Part shown: one piece after another, positions 21,845 to 29,340 of the stretch | Layout of the letters: the number at the start of each line of letters is the position of its first letter | Position numbering within the stretch: the first letter of the stretch is position 1 | Source: a virus | Virus record (IMG/VR): IMGVR_UViG_3300021197_001752 | Location: 82,706-146,705 of that record | Reading direction: 5' to 3' (one strand) | Length of the DNA stretch: 64,000 bases | Notes under the pieces: model-generated | Told to the model about the DNA's origin: nothing | The model's input: the letters and a program-made list of their open reading frames with translations, nothing else | Databases searched by the model: none | Position numbers and translations under genes: made by a program

Positions 21845-22793
21845 TATTTCTAACTACCTCCAATTGTACGGGATGAATATCCTCGTATACTAAATCACCA
21901 AATTTCACGGTGTATGATTCTTGCCCATTAGATAGAAAGTGGCTTGGCACTGGATCTTTTCTAAGAACAAGCCCCAATGGAAAAATACAATCTTTACTAT
22001 CTCTACACCAGTTTACAAATTCCACATAAGCTGGTTCTTGATTCTCCGAGATGCCATGAAAAGAAGAGGAGCCTTTTAGAAACTTTAATAACTTCACTCT
22101 CCTTGGGTGCAACTCTTCGTACTCCAATTTATCACAATATTTCTCAGCCATAGTGATCAAAAGATTTTTTCGATATTTGAAATCAGGTGCGAATAGTCCC
22201 ATCCTAACTTCCACTAAAGATCCAACCTTTATTTGTGCGTCATCCTGCACTCGCCTAATGAAGTCGCTTTCTGTCTCGCCAGTCTCGCTAGTCTGGTACA
22301 TTAGACTGAGACATCTATTAGCCCCAAAAGGGTTACCAAAGCAAGAAAAGGCTAATCTATGACTAAGCATAAAGAAGTGATGATTTGGGTTGATATACTG
22401 ATCATCCTCTAGGAACAGCGTGTGCTTCTCACTAACCATAAATCTTTTTGACTCGCCATGTAGGTTGAATGACAACATCCTACCCTGCGAAGGACGGACC
22501 CCTTCGTATTTTATATTATAGGCCCAGACTGGTCTGCCGTCTTTGTGGCAGAGTCTTTTATATCCTGGCTCGTCATGCAGGAGCGTCCTTAGGAATACAA
22601 GCCGCACTCTGTTAGGGTCCTTCTTGCCAGAAGATACCTGATTAAATCTACGATTAGTTATAGGCTCATAGAATGGATTGTTATATGGTCCCCCAGGCTG
22701 ATCTGAATCGTACCAAAAGTCAATAGGGATCAGGTGGTTGGTAGCATAAAAATCATATAGATTCAGCCAGGTGTTTGGCTTAGTAATCCTCAT
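21837..22793 (-). CDS. Large unknown protein with SH3-like segments
   Basis: 318 aa from ATG 22793, which overlaps the upstream stop (ATGA). Contains two 'G.LV' segments: IKVGSLVEVRMGLFAPD in the second half and YTVKFGDLVYEDIHPVQLEV at the C-terminus, each like an SH3 barrel start. No enzyme motif is visible. Confidence 0.55.
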   Translation of the reverse strand: MRITKPNTWLNLYDFYATNHLIPIDFWYDSDQPGGPYNNPFYEPITNRRFNQVSSGKKDPNRVRLVFLRTLLHDEPGYKRLCHKDGRPVWAYNIKYEGVRPSQGRMLSFNLHGESKRFMVSEKHTLFLEDDQYINPNHHFFMLSHRLAFSCFGNPFGANRCLSLMYQTSETGETESDFIRRVQDDAQIKVGSLVEVRMGLFAPDFKYRKNLLITMAEKYCDKLEYEELHPRRVKLLKFLKGSSSFHGISENQEPAYVEFVNWCRDSKDCIFPLGLVLRKDPVPSHFLSNGQESYTVKFGDLVYEDIHPVQLEVVRNNV

Positions 22794-23020
22794 GTCATGA
22801 AACAGCTTTCTTCCTGAACGCACCAAAGTTCTCCTTCATACAAAATCTCTACCCTGCCACGCCCAAGACCACGATTGTAGACAACATCTCTCGGCTCTTT
22901 TGTGTAGCAAATAGTATTTGCCACGCCTGCCGAATCATATTTTGTTAGCGATGTTTTAGCTGGCAAATAAACCAAGTCACCTTGAGCCAGGAAACTACTG
23001 ATATTAGACTTCCCCATCAT
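22790..23020 (-). CDS. Small SH3-like barrel protein
   Basis: 76 aa with FLAQGDLVYLPAKTSL and GRVEILYEGELWCVQEE, matching the SH3-like pattern. Overlaps neighbours on both sides. Function unknown. Confidence 0.55.
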   Translation of the reverse strand: MMGKSNISSFLAQGDLVYLPAKTSLTKYDSAGVANTICYTKEPRDVVYNRGLGRGRVEILYEGELWCVQEESCFMT

Positions 23021-23405
23021 CAGGATTCTCCTCGGGCTCTTCTACCACTTGGTCTGAGATCTTCTCTAGGAAGCTATTGAACCTCTCAGCTTCAACCAGG
23101 CGGCTCTCGATACTTGATTTGAGCCTCGTTGCCTCAACCTCAGCATCGGTCTCTTCACGGTTATGATAGCCATTAAGAATATTGCCAGCTTGGGCTAGCA
23201 TCATGTCAACGTCTGCCAGGTGCTCCCGAAGTTCATCAAGGTTACCTAAAACTTCTCCTAGTCTGTCTTCGTCAAGTGGGGTCATAATACTTTCGTTGTA
23301 CCCCTTGATCATGTCAAGCAACCGCTGACCCTCGTTTGCTAATAGAGATCTAGATAATGATCTTACCTGATCAATATGGATATTCAAATTGATATTTGCA
23401 CGCAT
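23004..23405 (-). CDS. Coiled-coil hypothetical protein, 133 aa
   Basis: 133 aa, long heptad-rich helices (LGNLDELREHLADVDMMLAQ and ESRLVEAERFNSFLEKI) and an acidic tail (VEEPEENPDDGEV). AGGGAG about ten bases upstream. Not recognised. Confidence 0.55.
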   Translation of the reverse strand: MRANINLNIHIDQVRSLSRSLLANEGQRLLDMIKGYNESIMTPLDEDRLGEVLGNLDELREHLADVDMMLAQAGNILNGYHNREETDAEVEATRLKSSIESRLVEAERFNSFLEKISDQVVEEPEENPDDGEV

Positions 23406-23407
23406 AC

Positions 23408-24184
23408 TTATTTTCTCCCTTTGCTGTATACAGATTTTATAATCTCAACCGTTTCCTGCGGTCCAGATACTTCGTGATATGTTTTACACAAAACAGCTAT
23501 GTCGCTGTCATTTCCGTTCCCGTCGATGCGATCGCCAAAGAACACACACTCCTCTGGTTTCTCATGCATGTTCCTGAAAGCGTAGGACTTATCCCAGCCC
23601 TTGCGGGTGATGTCGATAGAGATCTGTCCGCCCTTCCTGAAGGATAGTCCCCAGCCCTGGAAGGTCTTCTCAAGTTGCTCAATCGCTTTATCTCTTTCAC
23701 CTGATTTACTGTCCCACTTGGCGTAATCATCTCGCTGCTCAAGAGTACAGTTCCTGCCAATCAGAGAGAAGTTGATCAGGGGATCTCGCCACTCGACAAA
23801 CGTACCCGTTTTAAATTTCGTATGATTATCAGCCGCCAGTTTAAGCAGGGTGCTGGTAATATGATTTAGGTCAGCCTGGGAGTAATGATCTGTTAGGCTG
23901 ACCTTGTGAATCAGTTCAGGCACAGGTGGCAAGTTTTCGTCATCCATGTCTAAATTACAGTTCCAGACTCTAGTCCCGTTACATGCATAGATGCGCTCGA
24001 ATGTGCTCAAGATAAAATCATTATCAAGCTGTTCCGCAACCTTGCCAAGGTCAGATCCCGTAACTAAATACAGCTTAGCTGGCACTAGGCTCTTGATCGC
24101 CTTAGCTGTTGTGTCCATGATATGACGACGGGACTCAGTTAAGGTCCCGTCCATGTCAAATATGTATGCTTTTGCTTTGTTCAA
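23408..24184 (-). CDS. Eukaryotic-type phosphomannomutase-like HAD hydrolase
   Basis: 258 aa from a TTG (GAGG upstream). HAD motif I is FDMDGTLT (near residue 9). NFSLIGRNCTLEQRDDYAKW, GGQISIDITRKGWDKSYAF and FFGDRIDGNGNDSDI match eukaryotic PMM1/PMM2 (HAD subfamily IIB, 'PIGR.C', 'GG.IS.D....GWDK', 'FFGD....GGNDF'), including the C-terminal PQETV. PMM interconverts mannose-6- and mannose-1-phosphate. In a phage it may feed glycosylation or act on another phosphosugar. Confidence 0.75.
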   Translation of the reverse strand: MNKAKAYIFDMDGTLTESRRHIMDTTAKAIKSLVPAKLYLVTGSDLGKVAEQLDNDFILSTFERIYACNGTRVWNCNLDMDDENLPPVPELIHKVSLTDHYSQADLNHITSTLLKLAADNHTKFKTGTFVEWRDPLINFSLIGRNCTLEQRDDYAKWDSKSGERDKAIEQLEKTFQGWGLSFRKGGQISIDITRKGWDKSYAFRNMHEKPEECVFFGDRIDGNGNDSDIAVLCKTYHEVSGPQETVEIIKSVYSKGRK

Positions 24185-24255
24185 ATCAGCAACCTCTTCA
24201 GTATTATGTATCTTCTTTTACCACATTATTACCCTGACTGTATAATTTATTATTA

Positions 24256-24879
24256 CTATTTGGCAACCTTTAGACAACGGTCTTCAAGTTTGACCTTGTG
24301 ACCATTCACCAGCACGGTCGATTTAGCGTGGAGTCCGATCGGATGGTTAGCCAAAACAAGCGCAACTTGGTTATGTAAGTCACGCTGCGGCACCAAGTTA
24401 GCGTTAGCACGGATCTTACAGAGCGCACCGATAGGGAAGGCGGCTGGCTCAGTCGCAGTAGCAATAACCTTCTGGGCGTACTTGTTTTTGGTCATGGCAA
24501 CAAACTGACGCTCAGTAGGAATAAACTCCTCGTCTAAGAGAATCTTGCTGGCAAGATCTCGGAAGTACTGAGTGGTGCGATAGTAGCGAGCCACGATGAT
24601 AGCGGTCTCACGGTGGTCAGACTTGTAGGACTGAGCCCACTGCTCACGCCTCAACACAGACTCGTCAGAGTAGCGTTGTTCCATACGTTCAATACACTCA
24701 ATCTGCTTGGCGCTCAAATCGCCTTTGTCCTCAAACTGCTTCTTGAGAGACTCAGCGAACCTACGGTCCCCCTCCGATAACTTCTTAGCCATCAGGGACT
24801 CAAAGCGAGCATCGCCGTTCTGAACTTCAAGGCGCTCTGCTCGTTGAGGGCGGCGGTACATCTGGGACCAGTAACTCAT
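24256..24879 (-). CDS. Hypothetical protein with C-terminal SH3-like domain
   Basis: 207 aa. The N-terminal part is helical and charged (DKGDLSAKQIECIERMEQRY). The C-terminus AFPIGALCKIRANANLVPQ with VALVLANHPI and KVKLEDRCLKV looks like an SH3-like barrel. Preceded by copy 4 of the shared strong promoter, so probably abundant. Function unknown. Confidence 0.6.
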   Translation of the reverse strand: MSYWSQMYRRPQRAERLEVQNGDARFESLMAKKLSEGDRRFAESLKKQFEDKGDLSAKQIECIERMEQRYSDESVLRREQWAQSYKSDHRETAIIVARYYRTTQYFRDLASKILLDEEFIPTERQFVAMTKNKYAQKVIATATEPAAFPIGALCKIRANANLVPQRDLHNQVALVLANHPIGLHAKSTVLVNGHKVKLEDRCLKVAK

Positions 24880-24900
24880 ATCTATTCTTCCTTACAATTT

Positions 24901-24928
24901 ATAATACCACATATTAGGTATTGGTCAA
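24901..24928 (-). promoter_or_regulatory. Sigma70-like promoter with shared leader (copy 4)
   Basis: Minus strand: TTGACC (24923-24928), 16 bases, TATTAT (24901-24906) in GTGGTATTATAAATTGTAAG. Upstream of the gene at 24256-24879. Confidence 0.75.
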
Positions 24929-24935
24929 GGAAATA

Positions 24936-25007
24936 TTATAAATAAATTACACCACCGAGCATAGCAAGAGCCAGCAGTATTAAAATTTCAATTGCGTTTA
25001 GTCGCAC
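24936..25007 (-). CDS. Possible 23-aa hydrophobic peptide
   Basis: 23 codons from a GTG directly after the TAA of the upstream gene: MRLNAIEILILLALAMLGG and VIYL. GGGAT upstream. Hydrophobic enough to be a membrane peptide; small size keeps confidence low. Confidence 0.4.
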   Translation of the reverse strand: MRLNAIEILILLALAMLGGVIYL

Positions 25008-25349
25008 TTAGATATCCCGTCCTTCGTTTGCGCCTGGCAATGCCTTTTCGATCTTTAGTTTATAGAGATCAGTGTTAGGGATAACAAGCTTCCTATCGGT
25101 GTCTAATAAGTGGAAGACAGTTTTGACTGGTGTTTGGCGCATGATCCTTGCTTTCTTTTTGCCATCAATCCACACTAAGTCGTCAACATCAAAGTCGGAC
25201 CCAAACATAAATCTAAGACCTGCTGCAAAGTTCGTAACAAAGTCTCTGAACATGAAAGTAAGAAACGCCGCTACAAACAAAATACCATAGCCGCCAACTA
25301 GGTGTTCTGCTAACTTAACTAATTCATCTGCTAGGCCTTGGTGATTCAT
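25008..25349 (-). CDS. Mini-MscS-like membrane protein
   Basis: 113 aa. One hydrophobic segment (GYGILFVAAFLTFMF) is followed by FVTNFAAGLRFMFGSDFDVD and DLVWIDGKKKARIMRQTPVK, then LVIPNTDLYKLKI. This matches the last membrane helix plus the beta domain of MscS mechanosensitive channels ('G..V...G..G.V..I....T.L...D......PN'). Host MscS proteins are over 280 aa, so this is a cut-down form that may interfere with or mimic host channels. Coupled by ATGA to the SNase gene. Confidence 0.55.
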   Translation of the reverse strand: MNHQGLADELVKLAEHLVGGYGILFVAAFLTFMFRDFVTNFAAGLRFMFGSDFDVDDLVWIDGKKKARIMRQTPVKTVFHLLDTDRKLVIPNTDLYKLKIEKALPGANEGRDI

Positions 25350-25675
25350 TTAAGGTACTCCTTAGCGTAGCCTTCTTGAATGAGCCAGCCATTTATGTTT
25401 TCATCATCAATAAAAACTTCGCCGAGCCAACGACCATACTTACCTTTCTTATCCTTAAACGTCCTAATGACTACTACCTTATTTAATATTCTTTTACGTA
25501 AAGCATCTCGGGACTTGATGCCTTCAGGCTTGCTCTTGCCTCTGACCTCTGGAGTGTTGATGCCGAGGAGCCTTATCTTCTGAGACTTTATTATAATCCC
25601 GAAGCCAAGGTGGAAGTCTACCGTGATGGTGTCGCCGTCATATACTTTTGTGACCATGGCTTTGTACTCATACAT
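25346..25675 (-). CDS. Staphylococcal nuclease-like (SNase) protein
   Basis: 109 aa. KVYDGDTITVDF, KIRLLGINTPEVRGKSKPEG and KGKYGRWLGEV are the SNase motifs with the Asp, Arg and Glu catalytic positions. No signal peptide, so it acts in the cytoplasm, perhaps degrading host nucleic acid. Overlaps its neighbours at both ends. Confidence 0.8.
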   Translation of the reverse strand: MYEYKAMVTKVYDGDTITVDFHLGFGIIIKSQKIRLLGINTPEVRGKSKPEGIKSRDALRKRILNKVVVIRTFKDKKGKYGRWLGEVFIDDENINGWLIQEGYAKEYLK

Positions 25676-26027
25676 TGTAATTATATATCCACTGATATCT
25701 CTTTCTTTTCTCTAAGTAACTTGATTTAAAATCTCTGCCATACGCCTCTTGCTCTGCTCTAATGCGACGGTAAGCCTTTGCACCATCTCTGTACTTGATG
25801 TAACCCCAAGCATAATCCCAAAGATACAATAGCAAGAAGCCGATGACCAGAGTCTCCAGCATTTGCTGGAAGTGGATAGTTTCGTGCCGTTGGGTTCTTT
25901 TATTTATTTCTCCACGGCTAAACACCAGAAAGAAAAGTGTTATGGCACCAATGTTGATCGGAGCAAGGTATGATAACCAGACAGGTATTTTACTGTTCTC
26001 TATAAAAATTGGTTTCCAATTCTTCAT
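25668..26027 (-). CDS. Small membrane protein with HExxH motif
   Basis: 119 aa. A membrane segment (PINIGAITLFFLVFS), then RHETIHFQQMLETL, a zincin HExxH (HETIH), a second membrane segment (TLVIGFLLLYLWDYAWGY) and AEQEAYG with a Glu that could be the third zinc ligand. A small membrane metalloprotease is likely but unproven. Confidence 0.55.
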   Translation of the reverse strand: MKNWKPIFIENSKIPVWLSYLAPINIGAITLFFLVFSRGEINKRTQRHETIHFQQMLETLVIGFLLLYLWDYAWGYIKYRDGAKAYRRIRAEQEAYGRDFKSSYLEKRKRYQWIYNYNV

Positions 26028-26028
26028 T

Positions 26029-26169
26029 TTATTCTCCCCAGTCTTGCCATTGCCAGCGGGTTTCCATATGCTGGCTGAGCTTCTTCTCTGCTTGCCTTAG
26101 TTTGATACGATAATAAACAGTAGGGATTGAAAACACAATTGCTATTATTATAATTGTGGCAAGTATCAT
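26029..26169 (-). CDS. Small membrane protein, 46 aa
   Basis: 46 aa beginning MILATIIIIAIVFSIPTVYY, then a basic helix and a Trp-rich end (ETRWQWQDWGE). The ATG overlaps the TGA of the upstream coiled-coil membrane gene (ATGA). The pair resembles small lysis-accessory proteins. Confidence 0.6.
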   Translation of the reverse strand: MILATIIIIAIVFSIPTVYYRIKLRQAEKKLSQHMETRWQWQDWGE

Positions 26170-26624
26170 CTCATCATCAGGTCGGCTAAGTTCTTGACCC
26201 ACAAGCCGCCTGCTGCGGTTGCAAGGAGCCAGATAACTTTCTGCATCCCATCTCTCCAGTCTTGAAGCTTAGATACTTCAAGGTGTAGACGCTCGACCTC
26301 TTCAAGATCTTTGTCTGCTCTAACTTTCCAAACTTGAAGCTCTTTAGCAAATTCAAGTGCTGGTTTTGAATCCTTAACATACTGAAGACGGCTCTTGGAT
26401 TCTGTTTCTAATTGCTTTATGCGACTGTACAAACCAGAGTCTGGCTCATAAAGACTTTGCTTGATACCACGGACGGAATCTAGTATTTCAGTCTGGGCCT
26501 GTTTGATGTGATCTACCTCGGACAGTAGCTTATCAAAGCCGCCATTCATCGCAGGAGAGTTAACTACTTTGTGTTCAACCTTTTCTAACTTCTCTAATAA
26601 AAGTTTAAGTATTTCATCACTCAT
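26166..26624 (-). CDS. Coiled-coil protein with C-terminal membrane anchor
   Basis: 152 aa. Long charged helices (LLLEKLEKVEHKVV, EEVERLHLEVSKLQDWRD) end in a membrane segment VIWLLATAAGGLWV. Common phage architecture of unknown role, sometimes near lysis genes. Sits after the terminator that ends the GroEL transcript. Confidence 0.6.
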   Translation of the reverse strand: MSDEILKLLLEKLEKVEHKVVNSPAMNGGFDKLLSEVDHIKQAQTEILDSVRGIKQSLYEPDSGLYSRIKQLETESKSRLQYVKDSKPALEFAKELQVWKVRADKDLEEVERLHLEVSKLQDWRDGMQKVIWLLATAAGGLWVKNLADLMMR

Positions 26625-26641
26625 TATTTTTCACCTCGTAG

Positions 26642-26676
26642 AAAAAAATAAAGCCCAGGCAAATGCTGGGCTTTAT
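26642..26676 (-). terminator. Rho-independent terminator after GroEL gene
   Basis: Minus strand: AAAGCCCAG, loop CATTTG, CTGGGCTTT with T-run ATTTTTTT (26649-26642). A strong intrinsic terminator. The A-rich other flank makes it partly bidirectional. Confidence 0.85.
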
Positions 26677-26695
26677 AGTTTTATGGAACTATCAG

Positions 26696-26704
26696 TAAAT
26701 AGTT
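26696..26704 (-). promoter_or_regulatory. CTATTTA motif between GroEL stop and terminator
   Basis: Minus strand AACTATTTA, part of the small inverted repeat AACTATTTACTGATAGTT. It lies upstream of the terminator at 26642-26676, so a transcript from it would be only about 50 bases long unless it reads through. Confidence 0.35.
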
Positions 26705-26717
26705 TTCAGGTTGTCTT

Positions 26718-28301
26718 TTATTCCACTTGTTCCCGTAAAACCGAGCAGTTTGTAGTAATTAAAATACCCGCTGCTGAGGAAGCGTTTGTAACTGCTGATT
26801 TTGTTACTTTCACTGGGTCTATAACACCCACCTCGATCAAGTCCTCGAAGCGACCTGAGCGGACATTGAAACCTATCAACTCAGTGCCCTCCTCTGTAGG
26901 GATCGAGTTGATAACAACGTCACTAGAGATGCCAGCATTATCTAAGATCTGTCGTAGCGGTGAGTAGCAAGCTGTGATCAAGGTTTGATACCCAAGCAAC
27001 TCACCCCGAGTCTCAAAGTTTCTCTCTGGTAAAGCCATTGCCGCTCTGATCAGACTGATGCCGCCGCCTGGTACTACACCTTCTTCTTGGGCGCTGCGCA
27101 CAGCCTCAAGCGCATCTTCAAATCGATGCTTCTTCTCTTCGACCTCTACCTCTGTTGCACCGCCGACCTGTAGCAGAGACACCCCTGATGCAAGACGGGT
27201 GATCCTTTCCTGTATCTTACCTGCCTGATGAAGATCTTCCGTAGCCTCAACTTCGTTCTTCAAGGTCTCCACTAAAGAATCCATCTCCTCAAAGTTGGTG
27301 TTGCCGCCAACAAAGGTTGTCCTAACCTTAAGGATCTCTACACTCTTACATGTACCTAAGTGCTCTAACTTGATATCGCTTAGACGGATGCCACTGTCAC
27401 GACTGATAAATGTGCCTCCTGTTGTCGTAGCAATATCAGATAAGATAGCTCGGCGCTCCTCGCCGTATTCAGGTACCTTGATTGCAGCGATCTTCATTCC
27501 GTTACGCATACGGTTGATAATCAAGGCTGCCAGCAATTGACCAGAGATCTCTTCGGCGGCAATGATACAAGGCCTTCCATCTCTAGCGATGACCTCAAGT
27601 ACTGGTAGCATCTCCTCCAGTGAATCAAGCTCGTGATCTGTTGTCAGCACTAAAGCATTATTATATTCTACTGCATTTCTTCTGTGGTCAGTAACAAACT
27701 TAGCTGAAACATAACCTGCTGCAACTTTGAAACCCTCAATGACGTCTAGCTTGGTCTCTAACGACCTGCTCTCTTCAATCTTAACTGCTCCGTCCTTACC
27801 TGCTGCAACTACCGCTGATGCGACTAGCTTACCAATAGTGCTGTCCCCATTCGCTGAGACTGTGGCAACATGCTGGATGTCTTCCTCTGACGAAATAGGA
27901 CTAGACATAGTATCTAGCGTACTCAGGATATCCTCAGTAGCCATGTCAATGCCACGTTTCATCTCAACGCCTGAAACACCTACCGCTAATTGTTTCTGAG
28001 CTTCCTTGAGCAAGTCACGGGCAATCACGACAGTCGTAGTCGTGCCATCGCCACTAGCCTTCTCCGTTTCCATGCTAGCCTGGCGAACCACGTCAATCCC
28101 TGCCTGCTCAAAGTCATCCTCCACTTGCACTACTCGTGCGACACTGACGCCATCCTTAGTTACAATGGGTGGTGCCCCTCGTTGATACAGGATAACATTC
28201 TGTCCTGCTGGTCCGAGCGTTGAGCTAACAGCGTTTGCTAGCTTGTTCACCCCTGCCAATAATTTGTTCTGTGTCTCTGCGCCAAATAATATATTTGCCA
28301 T
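26718..28301 (-). CDS. groEL: GroEL-like chaperonin (Cpn60)
   Basis: 527 aa, near full length (E. coli GroEL is 548). ATP-binding motifs TLGPAGQNV, GDGTTTTVV and the C-terminal-domain VVPGGGISL are intact. It lacks the Gly-Gly-Met tail. It would fold phage proteins such as capsid or tail subunits. A GroES-like partner lies elsewhere (47616-47873). GGGGAG precedes the ATG and a strong terminator follows. Confidence 0.9.
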   Translation of the reverse strand: MANILFGAETQNKLLAGVNKLANAVSSTLGPAGQNVILYQRGAPPIVTKDGVSVARVVQVEDDFEQAGIDVVRQASMETEKASGDGTTTTVVIARDLLKEAQKQLAVGVSGVEMKRGIDMATEDILSTLDTMSSPISSEEDIQHVATVSANGDSTIGKLVASAVVAAGKDGAVKIEESRSLETKLDVIEGFKVAAGYVSAKFVTDHRRNAVEYNNALVLTTDHELDSLEEMLPVLEVIARDGRPCIIAAEEISGQLLAALIINRMRNGMKIAAIKVPEYGEERRAILSDIATTTGGTFISRDSGIRLSDIKLEHLGTCKSVEILKVRTTFVGGNTNFEEMDSLVETLKNEVEATEDLHQAGKIQERITRLASGVSLLQVGGATEVEVEEKKHRFEDALEAVRSAQEEGVVPGGGISLIRAAMALPERNFETRGELLGYQTLITACYSPLRQILDNAGISSDVVINSIPTEEGTELIGFNVRSGRFEDLIEVGVIDPVKVTKSAVTNASSAAGILITTNCSVLREQVE

Positions 28302-28307
28302 CTTACT

Positions 28308-29327
28308 CTACTCCCCACGTTCTTTCGGATAGGACAAGCCTACCTTTTTTGGATTATTATCATTGAACAACTTGTATAGTTGTTTTGTTTCTTTCTTTGT
28401 TCTGCCTAAGATAAAACAGTACTTGTGCTTCGGTGGCACGACACGCCACTCACAGCTTTCTCGGTACTGTTTCTCTTTGGCTTTGAGCTTGTCTTTCAAG
28501 CCAGGGGTAGTAACTTCCATTTCTTTCCATTTGGGAGTATACTTACCCATGTATTTCTTCCATTCGCTAGCACCTATGCCTAATGACTCAGCATAGCGTT
28601 TATATTTAGATTTCTTGCGAAAATCTCTATCACTAAACCAACCTCGGGCTTTGTCCTTAGGATCACGATATACTTTCGCTGTGCCCGACGTTTGACCAAG
28701 GTAGGTCCAGTTGAGTGCCTGGTAGATTGTCCCTAACTCTTTAGCAAGAGGATCACTGTAGGCTTCAAACGCTCTGAACCTTGTGTTCTGAACCATCCAC
28801 TTACACGATCTGGATACAATCCAAGATCCCAAATTCTTAGGAGCCCAACTGATAGACGCACCTCGTGATACTAGCTTGACCATGTTCTTGTTATCTTTAC
28901 CGATCAGGTGGCTGAAGGTATTAGGAACTGCCATAACCACAACGCCTGCTAACTCGCCTGTCTTTTTCATCCTAGCTGTGAACCTGTGGGTTGGTCGATT
29001 AGGGAGACAACCTAGGAACTCGTGGCGAATAATAAAGTCTCTGACCTCATCGCATTGTTCTTTGTACTTCTTGACGTCGGCTCTGTATTCCTTATGTTTC
29101 TTCTTATACACTTTTTCAGTATAACAATGTGGCAGCATCAGCTTAGCGGGTTCCGCAACAGCCACAAAGTCAAAGTCAGTAGTGCGTAGAGACTCAGCCC
29201 ATGCCAAGTCCTTACCTATCTCTTGTAGGTCTTCTTGCATGTTGCGAAGCCTAACTTCGTATTGCCAACAATGCTCTGCTTCTAAATCTTTGAATCGCTC
29301 AAAGGGGTCAGCTTTCTTAGCTTTCAC
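28308..29327 (-). CDS. Mom-like DNA modification protein (GNAT-type), putative
   Basis: 339 aa from GTG (GTGAGG upstream). The core reads RHEFLGCLPNRPTHRFTARM, GELAGVVVMAVP, KLVSRGASISWAPKNLGSWI, RAFEAYSDP and TIYQALNWTYLGQTSG. The 'FLG..P...T..F.A...G.L.GVV..G.P......L..........N..S........Y.D....E.GTIYQA.NW.Y.G' pattern is that of phage Mu Mom-type enzymes, which add a methylcarbamoyl group to adenine N6. That assignment is from memory of the family pattern, not a search. Confidence 0.5.
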   Translation of the reverse strand: MKAKKADPFERFKDLEAEHCWQYEVRLRNMQEDLQEIGKDLAWAESLRTTDFDFVAVAEPAKLMLPHCYTEKVYKKKHKEYRADVKKYKEQCDEVRDFIIRHEFLGCLPNRPTHRFTARMKKTGELAGVVVMAVPNTFSHLIGKDNKNMVKLVSRGASISWAPKNLGSWIVSRSCKWMVQNTRFRAFEAYSDPLAKELGTIYQALNWTYLGQTSGTAKVYRDPKDKARGWFSDRDFRKKSKYKRYAESLGIGASEWKKYMGKYTPKWKEMEVTTPGLKDKLKAKEKQYRESCEWRVVPPKHKYCFILGRTKKETKQLYKLFNDNNPKKVGLSYPKERGE

Positions 29328-29340
29328 CGAGCCTCACTTT

